Positions 1 to 7,138 of a stretch of 64,000 bases of DNA are shown here, piece after piece. How positions within the stretch are numbered: the stretch's first letter is position 1; every line of letters begins with the position of its first letter. Under the pieces are notes generated by a model. That model saw only the letters and a program-made list of their open reading frames with translations. It was not told the DNA's origin and ran no database searches. Location of the stretch: assembly GCA_018242605.1 (NCBI GenBank), contig JAFEBP010000026.1, forward strand, positions 1 through 64,000. Direction: 5' to 3'. The stretch is from Planctomycetota bacterium. Lineage in GTDB: Bacteria; Planctomycetota; Phycisphaerae; Phycisphaerales; UBA1924. The position numbers and the translations under genes are program-made.

Positions 1-855
1 CAGGCGGTGGAGGCCAAGGAGGGGCTGGAAGTGACGGCGGACCGCGAAACGCTGGCCCGCATGAGTTTCCAGCGGTACTTCCGCACGTACCCGTTCATGT
101 GCGGCATGACGGGCACGGCGGCGGACGCGCTGGGCGAGATCGAATCGGTGTACGCGCGGCCGGTGACGGTGATCCCGACGAACCGGCCGATCGCGCGGAA
201 GCAGATGCGGCTGCGGGCGTTCCGGACATCCCGCGACAAGTGGGCGGCGATCGTCAACTCGATCGAGGAGATCCACAACCAGGGGCGGCCGATCCTGGTG
301 GGCACGCGGTCGATCGCGGCGTCGGAGCTGCTGGGCAAGCTGCTGACGGCGCGGGGGCTGCCGCACCAGGTGCTCAACGCGAACTTCGACAAGGAAGAGG
401 CGTCGCTCATCGAGCGGGCCGGGCAGGGGCGGTCGAGGGACACGGGGGACCGGTCGGCGGCGATCACGGTGGCGACGAACATGGCCGGACGCGGCACGGA
501 CATCAAGCTGGACGAGGCGGCGAAGGAGGCGGGCGGGCTGCACGTGCTGCTGACGGAGATGCACGGGGCCAAGCGGATCGACCGGCAGTTCATCGGGCGC
601 GCGGGGAGGCAGGGCGACCCGGGCTCGGCGCAGATCTTCGTGTCGATCGAGGATGAGCTGGCGGTGCGGTACCTGCCGTGGGTGTCGCGGGCGATGCGGA
701 ACAGGCCGGGGCCGCCGGAGTTCGCGGACACGCGGATCATCGCGCGGCTGTTCAGACTGGCGCAGCGGCGGAGCGAGGCCCGGGACCGGCGCAACCGCGG
801 GGCGGTGCTGCGGCAGGATGACTGGATCGACAAGCACCTGCCGGGATCGGGTTGA
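1..855 (+). CDS. SecA-like preprotein translocase ATPase, C-terminal part (5' end outside window)
   Basis: This is the second half of a SecA-type DEAD motor; the frame is open from base 1, so the start lies upstream. Visible SecA signatures are QAVEAKEGLEV at the very start, YPFMCGMTGTA, the NBD2 motif VATNMAGRGTDIKL and GRAGRQGDPGS. In canonical SecA some 300 residues (scaffold, wing and C-terminal linker) follow that last motif. Here the protein stops about 85 residues after it, where the long scaffold helix would begin (AQRRSEARDRRNRGAVLRQDD). It is therefore probably a second, shortened SecA paralogue and not the housekeeping translocase, though the missing N-terminus prevents certainty. 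The motor core looks intact. The next gene is on the opposite strand. Confidence 0.85.
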   Translation, partial: QAVEAKEGLEVTADRETLARMSFQRYFRTYPFMCGMTGTAADALGEIESVYARPVTVIPTNRPIARKQMRLRAFRTSRDKWAAIVNSIEEIHNQGRPILVGTRSIAASELLGKLLTARGLPHQVLNANFDKEEASLIERAGQGRSRDTGDRSAAITVATNMAGRGTDIKLDEAAKEAGGLHVLLTEMHGAKRIDRQFIGRAGRQGDPGSAQIFVSIEDELAVRYLPWVSRAMRNRPGPPEFADTRIIARLFRLAQRRSEARDRRNRGAVLRQDDWIDKHLPGSG

Positions 856-867
856 ATCCGCGGCGGT

Positions 868-1152
868 TCAGCGTTCCTGCACGGTGACCTGGAAGAACTG
901 GAGCGGCTGAGGTTCCCATTCGCGGCGGAGGGAGAGGTGTATGACGCCGCGGCCGGAAAAGGTGAGCGTGCGTGAACCCGCGGCGCCGATGCCGGAGCCG
1001 GGAGATTGCCGATCGTTCACGAGTTGCATCGTGGTGGCGGGTTCAACGGCCCAGCGGAAGCCGGTGGTGGCGTTTTCGGGGAGTTCGATGGAGAGGGGTT
1101 CGCCGGCAGCGATGGTGACGGTCTGTCCGCTGTGGACCTGGGTGAGGTGCAT
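868..1152 (-). CDS. Chagasin/I42-family cysteine protease inhibitor
   Basis: A 94-residue protein with the three loop motifs that chagasin-type inhibitors use to block papain-like (C1) proteases: NATTGFRW near residues 27-34 (family NPTTGxxW), GAAGSRTLTF in the middle (family GxxGxxxxxF) and LSLRREWE near residue 76 (family RPW-type loop). The length is typical of the mature family. No signal peptide is visible, so it probably acts in the cytoplasm or leaves by an unrecognised route. It is the last gene of a minus-strand group that begins with a papain-like protease, about 95 bases after the preceding gene, so its natural target is very likely that protease. Confidence 0.82.
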   Translation of the reverse strand: MHLTQVHSGQTVTIAAGEPLSIELPENATTGFRWAVEPATTMQLVNDRQSPGSGIGAAGSRTLTFSGRGVIHLSLRREWEPQPLQFFQVTVQER

Positions 1153-1246
1153 GATCGAGTTCCCGTCGCGTGAGATTCAAGCGTAACCGGGGCCGCCCGC
1201 GCGAGGCGGGCGGTCCCCGGGTGATGTGGGGCGTTGGGCCGCGTGG

Positions 1247-1696
1247 TCACCAGGCGTAGATCTCGTGGATCTTGCCGTCGGATTCCTCGCGGAGGTCGAC
1301 GCGTCCCTGGGTGTTGCGGGCGCAGGAGGCGATGATGTTGAGGGCCATCACCGAGCTGTCGTTGGCGTCGGCGAGCTTCTTCCAGCCCACACCGGCGACG
1401 CCCGCGAAGACATTGCGGTTCTGGTTGATGGACCAGAGGGCGTTGATGCGCTTGTCGCTGTGCCAGGTGGCGGCGCCGGCGCTGTCGAGGCTTGCGGTGT
1501 CACCGGGCCCGGCAGCGGGGCTCGCGGCGGACTGCGTGTTCGCGCCTTCGCCGGGGAGAGGAAGGGCCGGGCTGCCGGCGTTGCCGCCCGCGGTGTCGGC
1601 GCCGGAGGACGACGAGAGGTCGGGGGGCTGGAGGGTGGGAGCGCCGACGCCGGCGCTGGCGGCTCCCTGGGTCTTTGACTTGTTGCAATCGCACAT
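1247..1696 (-). CDS. Unknown protein sharing the C-terminal domain of the adjacent cysteine protease
   Basis: A 149-residue protein of unknown family. The N-terminus is MCDCNKSK, followed by about 75 low-complexity residues rich in Ala, Ser, Gly and Pro. The last 65 or so residues align by eye with the last 65 of the papain-like protease encoded just upstream: both have LWS, RN, GW, a basic pair before A, ND, a spaced Ala/Arg helix, then G-I and a final Y-x-W at the stop. It lacks a protease domain, so it may be a decoy, chaperone or targeting partner that uses the same docking domain. It starts 17 bases after the protease stop, so co-transcription is likely. No signal peptide is seen. Confidence 0.6.
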   Translation of the reverse strand: MCDCNKSKTQGAASAGVGAPTLQPPDLSSSSGADTAGGNAGSPALPLPGEGANTQSAASPAAGPGDTASLDSAGAATWHSDKRINALWSINQNRNVFAGVAGVGWKKLADANDSSVMALNIIASCARNTQGRVDLREESDGKIHEIYAW

Positions 1697-1713
1697 GGTT
1701 CATGCTCCTGTGT

Positions 1714-2826
1714 TCACCAGACGTACACCTGCTTGATGACGCCGTTGTCCTGGAACGCGCCGACCTGACGGTTGCCGAGGCGGGCCGCGGCGAGTTGGGT
1801 CAGCATGTTGACGAAGATGTTGTCGTTGTCGTACGCGATGCGGCGCCAGCCGATGTTCTCGAGGTAGGCGTAGGCGTTGCGGTCCGAGTCGTTGGACCAG
1901 AGGCCCAGGACGCGGCCGTTGGCGAGCCAGCCGGTCTCGAGGATGCCGTCGACGCCGCGGACGTGCCAGGTGTCGATGCCGCACTCGCCGTAGGCGATGC
2001 GGAAGAAACCCTGGTCGCCCCAGGCGGCGCCCCAGCTGTTCTTGCAGATCCAGCACTGCTGGGCGTCGTCGTACCCGATGATCTCGACGCAGTGGCCGCC
2101 GGCGAGAGCGCCGGAGGTGTGGCGGTAGACGCCGGAGCGGTAGGCGAAGAAGTCGTTGTAGACGGTGAAGCAGCCGGTGAGGCTTCCCCGGGTGGAGAGC
2201 CACGTCTTCATCGCGGCGGGGTTCCCGTTGGGGTTGGTGATGGCTCGGATCCGGGTCAGGCGGTTCTGCCAGTCGGCGCAACGGTTGGAGCAGTTCTGGT
2301 CGGACCCGACGTAGGGGTAGCAGGCTTCGTCGACGATGCCGACGTCGCGGCAGGCGGCGAGGGCGGGGTCGGGGAGCCAGCCGTTGCCGCAGTTGCGTCC
2401 GGCGGCGCGGCCGTGGCAGAAGAAGAGGTGGGCCTCGCTGAAGTCGATGGCCATGGCGGGGTTGCCGCGTTGGACCTTGAACGTGGTTTCGATGACGGCG
2501 CTGCAGCCGAACGCGACGCACGAGCCGCATCCGCCCTGGTTCTTGACGCTGGTGGTGTAGTTGCGGCCGCCGGAGTTGCGCCAATCGAAAGAGGCTGGTG
2601 CGCCGGCGCTGTCGAGCGCGGCGGCGGAGATCATTGCTTTCTGTGACGCGGCGCGGGCGGCGATTTCCTCGAGTGTTCCCTCCGAGGGGTCCGGGACGGC
2701 CCCCAGCAGGCGGGCACGCTGTTCGTCGGTGAGGCGGGTGATGTTGTTTTCCGCGGCGACCCAACCGCCGCCCTGGCGGTCGATCGCCGATTGAATCTGC
2801 CTGATATTCAGGCCTTCGTCGGGCAT
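1714..2826 (-). CDS. Papain-like (C1A) cysteine protease with a C-terminal accessory domain
   Basis: A 370-residue protease. The start at 2826 is chosen because GGAG lies about six bases upstream; ATG codons at 2838 and 2907 are in frame but less well placed. Residues 1 to about 75 form a propeptide-like region. The papain catalytic set is present: Gln97 in NQGGCGSC, nucleophile Cys103, His245 in GGHCVEIIGYD and Asn263 in CKNSWG. The usual Trp after the nucleophile is Val (CVAF). Extra Cys residues suggest disulfides, yet no signal peptide is seen. The last 65 residues form a separate domain also found in the next gene. A chagasin-type inhibitor gene ends the operon. Confidence 0.88.
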   Translation of the reverse strand: MPDEGLNIRQIQSAIDRQGGGWVAAENNITRLTDEQRARLLGAVPDPSEGTLEEIAARAASQKAMISAAALDSAGAPASFDWRNSGGRNYTTSVKNQGGCGSCVAFGCSAVIETTFKVQRGNPAMAIDFSEAHLFFCHGRAAGRNCGNGWLPDPALAACRDVGIVDEACYPYVGSDQNCSNRCADWQNRLTRIRAITNPNGNPAAMKTWLSTRGSLTGCFTVYNDFFAYRSGVYRHTSGALAGGHCVEIIGYDDAQQCWICKNSWGAAWGDQGFFRIAYGECGIDTWHVRGVDGILETGWLANGRVLGLWSNDSDRNAYAYLENIGWRRIAYDNDNIFVNMLTQLAAARLGNRQVGAFQDNGVIKQVYVW

Positions 2827-3015
2827 GACTGACTCCATTCTTGAAATGTGGATTGAGCGGCGAAACAGAATCCGCAGGCGCCGTTGCGAGGTCTGCTGCC
2901 AATACAAGAGAGATTTCTCGCGGGGTTTTCGGCGCGCCCAGTTTCGCTATTTTTCCAGTCTTGCCGTGTCTGACACACGGGTGCGCGGCGATCGGCCCAA
3001 CGCCTAGCCTTTGAC

Positions 3016-3582
3016 ATGCCCTGGGGCGGTTCAATCTCGGCTCGCGTACGTGCGTGGTTGGGCGGGGGTGCGCCCGCGGGGGGCGGGGCGGCGGCCAACT
3101 CGCCGGCGAGCGAGGCGACGCGGCGCGATGTTGCGATGATGCGCGAGGCGATTGGACTCGCGCGGGATGCGGCGGTCACGGGCGAGGTGCCGGTGGGAGC
3201 GATCGTGTACGAGACGGCGAGCGGGAAGGTGCTGGCGCGGGCGGCGAACCGGCGCGAGTGCGACAACGACCCGGCGGCGCACGCGGAGCATCTGGCGATC
3301 CGCGAGGCGGCGCGGGAGAGTGGGGATTGGCGGCTCAACCACTGCACGCTGGTGGTGACGCTGGAGCCGTGCGCGATGTGCGCGGGGCTGATCGTGAACG
3401 CCCGGGTGGGGCGGGTGGTCTTCGGGGCCAGGGATCCCAAGGCCGGCGCGTGCGGGAGCCTGATGTCGCTCACGCAGGACGAGCGGTTGAATCACAGGGT
3501 CAAGCCGATCGCGGGCGTGATGGAAGACGAGTGCGGCGCGCTGCTCAAGGAGTTCTTCCGCGCCCGGAGAAACAAGGGCTGA
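3016..3582 (+). CDS. tadA: tRNA-specific adenosine deaminase TadA (A34 to inosine)
   Basis: Zinc-dependent deaminase of the cytidine deaminase fold. It shows HAEHLAI (zinc His and the proton-shuttling Glu) and EPCAMCAG (two zinc Cys), with GARDPKAGACGS after them, as in TadA. TadA makes inosine at the wobble position of tRNA-Arg(ACG). The 188-residue product has an Ala/Gly-rich extension of about 35 residues before the conserved core (RRDVAMMREAI), so an internal start is possible. A related guanine or cytosine deaminase cannot be fully excluded, but spacing and the C-terminal helix (LKEFFRARR) favour TadA. The protease operon diverges upstream; a hydrolase follows after about 40 bases on the same strand. 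Confidence 0.86.
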   Translation: MPWGGSISARVRAWLGGGAPAGGGAAANSPASEATRRDVAMMREAIGLARDAAVTGEVPVGAIVYETASGKVLARAANRRECDNDPAAHAEHLAIREAARESGDWRLNHCTLVVTLEPCAMCAGLIVNARVGRVVFGARDPKAGACGSLMSLTQDERLNHRVKPIAGVMEDECGALLKEFFRARRNKG

Positions 3583-3624
3583 CGGTCGGCGGCGCGGGGG
3601 CGCGGCACTTACTGTGTGGGCCGC

Positions 3625-4455
3625 ATGATCGATCGCTTCAAGCAGTTTCCCAGGGCGCTGGCGGCGCGGGCCAGGTCGCGGCGGCTGGCGGATGTGCCGG
3701 CGCTTCTTGCGCACCCGGACTGGGAAAGGCCGGCGCCGGTGGTGCTGTGGATGCACGGCCGGACTGCCAACAAGGAGTTGGACCCGGGGCGGTACCTGCG
3801 GTGGATCCGCGCCGGGATTGGCGCGTGCGCCGTGGACCTTCCGGGGCATGGCGAGCGGGCGGACCCGGCCATGCAGACGCTGGAGCGTTCGCTGGAAGTG
3901 CTCGCAAAGATGCTGGCGGAAGTGGACCATGTGCTCGAATCGCTGGCCGATCCGGCGCTGCATGGCGTGTTCGACCTGTCACGCGTCGCGATCGGGGGGA
4001 TGTCGGCGGGCGGGATGGTGGCGCTGCGGAGGCTGTGCGATCCGCACCCGTTCGCGTGCGCGGCGGTTGAGGGCACCACCGGATGGCTGGGCGGGCTGTA
4101 CTTCGCCGAGCACGGCGAGGCGGGCACCGAGGAACGCTGGGCGGTGGCGCACGACCGCGCGAGTGTGGCCCCGCTGGACCCGATGGAGCACCTGGCGGGA
4201 TGGAGACCGATCCCGCTGCTGGCGCTGCACAACGAGCTGGACAAGATCGTGCCGCTGGCGGGGCAGCGCCGTTTCCTGGAGGCTCTTAAGTCGCAGGGCA
4301 AGGATGGATCGCTCGTAGAGCTGCGCACGTGGGCGAAGACGGGCGCGCCGGGGGAACACGCTGGCTTTGGCGTTTTCGCGAACGAGGCCAAGAACGTGCA
4401 GACAGAGTTCCTGACGCGGTTCCTGAAGCCGGAACATCCGGGCGAACTCAACTGA
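3625..4455 (+). CDS. Alpha/beta-fold hydrolase, dienelactone hydrolase/esterase-like
   Basis: A serine hydrolase of about 276 residues. Visible elements: the oxyanion strand WMHGRTANK, the fold motif DLPGHGERAD, the nucleophile elbow GGMSAGGM (GxSxG), acid region NELDKIVP and a late His in GEHAGFG. It lacks a signal peptide and is probably cytoplasmic. The ATG at 3625 is preferred; an in-frame GTG at 3616 is an alternative. The substrate cannot be deduced. Its 3' end overlaps the convergent acetyltransferase gene by eight bases. Confidence 0.75.
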   Translation: MIDRFKQFPRALAARARSRRLADVPALLAHPDWERPAPVVLWMHGRTANKELDPGRYLRWIRAGIGACAVDLPGHGERADPAMQTLERSLEVLAKMLAEVDHVLESLADPALHGVFDLSRVAIGGMSAGGMVALRRLCDPHPFACAAVEGTTGWLGGLYFAEHGEAGTEERWAVAHDRASVAPLDPMEHLAGWRPIPLLALHNELDKIVPLAGQRRFLEALKSQGKDGSLVELRTWAKTGAPGEHAGFGVFANEAKNVQTEFLTRFLKPEHPGELN

Positions 4456-5077
4456 CGCTGACGCGCCGGGCCCAGAGGTCATGGGACGTCCAGCCCTCGG
4501 CGAGGCGGACCTGAACGGAGGGCTTCTGGAGCGTGAACTCGCACCGCTTGGCGACGGCGACGCTCGCGGCGTTGGATGGAGTGATCGCGGCGAAGACAGT
4601 GTGCAGGCCCAAGCCCGCCGGAAGGTCGGCGAGCGCGTAGTCGAGCATGGCGGAGACGCCCTCGACGGCCAGGCCGATGCCGCGGCAATCGGCGGAGATC
4701 CACCAGTTGGCTTCGGCCTCGAACGACAGGCCGCGGGTGATGCTGTTCAGGTTGAATGCGCCGGCGATACGACCGTCGTCGAGTTCGCCGATGCGGCGCC
4801 AAGCGGAGGCGGTGTCGTCGCCGCGGCGGCAGAGTTCGAGTTGACGCTCGAAGTAGGCTTCGTCGGATTCGCCGGGGCGCAGGGAACCGGCGGCGGCGGA
4901 GAGGTCGGAACGGGTCAGTGAGACCACGCGGATGAACTCGTCGCGATCGCTCTCTCGCAATGGGCGGAGCACCAGGCGCGCGGTTCGCAATGGGTTGAGT
5001 GCGAAGAGCAGAACCGGGGGCTGCTCGCGGCGGACAGGAAGCGGTCGGGTTGTCTGTACGGCGGTTCGTCGGCTCAT
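4448..5077 (-). CDS. GNAT-family acetyltransferase, RimJ/RimL-like
   Basis: A 209-residue GNAT protein. The opening TARLVLRPLRESDRDEF is the typical first strand and helix of RimJ/RimL-like N-acetyltransferases. NWWISADCRGIGLAVEGV covers the acetyl-CoA region, and NAASVAVAKRCEFTLQ is the family's late N-x-x-S...G/C-F segment. Proteins of this group acetylate N-terminal amines of ribosomal proteins, antibiotics or small amines; the actual substrate is unknown. AGGGA lies just upstream of the start. The gene converges on the preceding hydrolase. Confidence 0.8.
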   Translation of the reverse strand: MSRRTAVQTTRPLPVRREQPPVLLFALNPLRTARLVLRPLRESDRDEFIRVVSLTRSDLSAAAGSLRPGESDEAYFERQLELCRRGDDTASAWRRIGELDDGRIAGAFNLNSITRGLSFEAEANWWISADCRGIGLAVEGVSAMLDYALADLPAGLGLHTVFAAITPSNAASVAVAKRCEFTLQKPSVQVRLAEGWTSHDLWARRVSVS

Positions 5078-5252
5078 GGTCCCTCACAAAGAGACGGCTG
5101 GCACCCGTTGCGCAGCGTTGATAACCGGGAATGTGCATCGGCCCATCGCACAGGTTCTCCACAGTTTGGCCACATGCTCGCGGATCCCCGGGATGGAGTG
5201 TGCGCGCCGGTGCAACAGGCCGGGGTCTATCTCGGTAGAGCTAGTGTGTCGC

Positions 5253-5275
5253 GGGGCGGGCGAAGAGCCTGCCCC
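5253..5275. other. Stable GC hairpin in the 5078-5382 intergenic stretch
   Basis: The 305 bases between two divergent genes hold no gene I can support. They contain a 9-bp stem (GGGGCGGGC / GCCTGCCCC, one G-U pair) around a five-base loop, about 110 bases before the next start. No T-run follows, so it is not a classic terminator. It could be a leader-RNA structure or an operator. Confidence 0.4.
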
Positions 5276-5382
5276 ACACGGAGCGAAATGCCCCCAACGC
5301 GGGGCATCGCCGCGACGCACGCGAGAGCGGCGGTCCGCAGTGGGCGAGACCGGCGCGACGACACCCCTATTTGGAGCAACGA

Positions 5383-5772
5383 ATGACACGCCGCGTACTT
5401 GTTGTTGCGTTACTGGCCACGTTGAGCAGCGCCGCGATGACGATGGGGTCGACTCAGCCCAAGCCGGCGCTGGCCCCGGCGATTGCACCGGCGAAGACCG
5501 GGGGCATCCTGGTGCTCGTGACGCGGCCGGACGGGCTGGCGAGCAAGAGCACGCTGGTAGAGATCACCCGTTCCCACGGCAACGGGATCGCCAAGCAACT
5601 GACGACGGACAAGTACGGGCGTGCGATGCTGAGCGGCCTGGAGGAAGACGACTACCTCGTCGTGGCGTTCAACACTGAACGCAGCGAGTTCTCGTGGCAC
5701 CTGGTGCGCGTCAAGGCGGGGCGGACGGTGGGCGTGACGCTGACGCCGGGGCTCGACGGCACGGACCGGTGA
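5383..5772 (+). CDS. Small secreted protein with a carboxypeptidase-regulatory/Ig-like fold
   Basis: A 129-residue protein; the ATG at 5383 has GGAG seven bases upstream. Residues 1 to about 22 form a signal peptide (basic MTRRV, then a hydrophobic stretch). After a Pro/Ala linker comes a single beta-rich unit: GGILVLVTRPDG, then LTTDKYGRAMLSGLEEDDYLV and VKAGRTVGVTL. This is the pattern of transthyretin-like or carboxypeptidase-regulatory domains (G-x-A-x-L-x-G-L turn, then Y-x-V). It is probably periplasmic or surface-exposed. No operon partner is evident. Confidence 0.6.
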   Translation: MTRRVLVVALLATLSSAAMTMGSTQPKPALAPAIAPAKTGGILVLVTRPDGLASKSTLVEITRSHGNGIAKQLTTDKYGRAMLSGLEEDDYLVVAFNTERSEFSWHLVRVKAGRTVGVTLTPGLDGTDR

Positions 5773-5948
5773 AGCCGCGTCCATAGTGAACGAAGAGAGA
5801 GAGTGTCGAGGTAACGCCGACGCAGGGATGGGAGACGCGGAACGCCGCGGCGATATGCCGGGGCGGAACGTGCCGGACAAGGCGATTCCTCTCTCGGGCC
5901 GGTGCACGCGGGAACGCGCGTGCGCCGGCCTGCTCTCTTTGGGGCGGA

Positions 5949-5988
5949 GGGGAATGGGGAATGGGGAATGGGGATTCGGGATTCGGGA
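5949..5988. repeat. Tandem GGGGAAT heptamers with GGGATTC units
   Basis: Three perfect GGGGAAT heptamers run into two GGGATTC-like units in the 313-base gap between genes (5773-6085). The rest of the gap holds only the hairpin at 6029-6064. Such G-rich microsatellites can slip in length. Confidence 0.8.
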
Positions 5989-6028
5989 AAGAGAATGAGA
6001 AATGCACCACGTTGCGAATTACGAAAGC

Positions 6029-6064
6029 GAACACGGTCGCGATCGAGTGATCGCGGCCGCGTTC
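6029..6064 (-). terminator. Hairpin, probable terminator of the following minus-strand gene
   Basis: A 16-bp inverted repeat with one mismatch and one G-U pair around a GAGT tetraloop (core CGCGATC/GATCGCG). It lies 22 bases past the stop of the secreted protein gene ending at 6086. Read on the minus strand it is followed by a moderately T-rich stretch (GCTTTCGTAATT). Confidence 0.6.
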
Positions 6065-6085
6065 TGTGTGGTGGGCTGAAAAGGA

Positions 6086-6928
6086 TCAGCGGCGGCGACG
6101 CATGGAGATGAGGCCTGCGCCGCAGAGAACGGCGGCGCCGGCGGGGGAGGGGACAGCGAGGGGTTCGCCGTAGAAGAAATCGTCCATGGCGACGACGTCG
6201 CGGCCATCGCCATCGAGGACGCCCAGCCCCATGGGGGTGTTGCCGCTCACGACGCGGACGCGCTCGATGCGTTCGCCATCGGCGAAGTAGACGCCGGCGA
6301 ACGAGAGACCGCTGGGGGATGCGGGCACCAGGGTGCGGCGCAGGAGGGCTCCGCCCAGGCCGTAGAACTCGAGGAACGTGCTGTCGGTGGCATCGACATC
6401 GGTGAAGATCGCGCCGAAACCGTTGACGGTGGCGGACTGCGCTGGGGTCGTCGGAATGGAGAAGAACGTGTCGGTGGTAACGCCGCCGCGGACGGCGAAG
6501 AGACGCAGCGGGCTGAAGGCCTGGAACGAGGCGTTGTACGACGGATCGATGTCGCCGAACCGACCGTTGGCATCGGCGACTCTTTGGCTGACGAGGAACC
6601 CGGAGCCGTCGGGCGTGCTGAACGTCGCGCCGCGCTTGTTGTTGGCGTTGAAGAAGTTGGCGGGCATGAGGCCGGGGCTTTGGAACGCGTCCAGTGCGGG
6701 CGCATCCCAGTTGATCTCGCGGCGGCCGTTGGTGAAAGGGCCGGTATTGGGAGCGTTGAGGCCGCCGCCCTCGCTGATCAGCGAGCGGAAGGTGTCCACG
6801 CTGGCGGTGATCGACGCGGCATCGGGGCCGGAGGCGGTGACGGTGACGGGGCTGGCCCCGGCGAGACCGACGGCGAGGGTGACGATGGCTGCGGTGATGG
6901 ACTGGTGCTTGCGATCTGTCGTGTTCAT
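6086..6928 (-). CDS. Secreted protein with a PEP-CTERM-like C-terminal sorting tail
   Basis: A 280-residue protein of unknown function. The start MNTTDRK at 6928 is followed by a hydrophobic signal segment ending near residue 32. The middle is a beta-rich lectin-like body with NGFGAIFTDVD, LEFYG and SFAGVYFADGERIERVRV, a pattern common in exported PEP-CTERM proteins of planctomycetes. The end is VPSP, a hydrophobic stretch (AGAAVLCGAGLISM) and RRRR at the stop. This is the tripartite tail cleaved by exosortase-type transpeptidases, with PSP in place of the usual PEP. It is probably exported and surface-sorted. It stands alone, with a hairpin terminator downstream. Confidence 0.7.
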   Translation of the reverse strand: MNTTDRKHQSITAAIVTLAVGLAGASPVTVTASGPDAASITASVDTFRSLISEGGGLNAPNTGPFTNGRREINWDAPALDAFQSPGLMPANFFNANNKRGATFSTPDGSGFLVSQRVADANGRFGDIDPSYNASFQAFSPLRLFAVRGGVTTDTFFSIPTTPAQSATVNGFGAIFTDVDATDSTFLEFYGLGGALLRRTLVPASPSGLSFAGVYFADGERIERVRVVSGNTPMGLGVLDGDGRDVVAMDDFFYGEPLAVPSPAGAAVLCGAGLISMRRRR

Positions 6929-7138
6929 GGTTCTCTCCTGGCTGTTGGTGCAAGTCCCGGCCCCGGGGCGTACCGACACTGCGCCGGCGCCGTGCGGGCC
7001 GTCTTACGCGAGGGTCTTTTCAGGTGCCTTCGGGGTGGACAGGAGCCAATGTGGCGTGGGAGTGAGCGTCTTGCAAAAAAGCAGGAACAGCCGACGGGGA
7101 GATGCCCTGGGTGCGGGATGGGCGAGCCCGGAGTTGGA

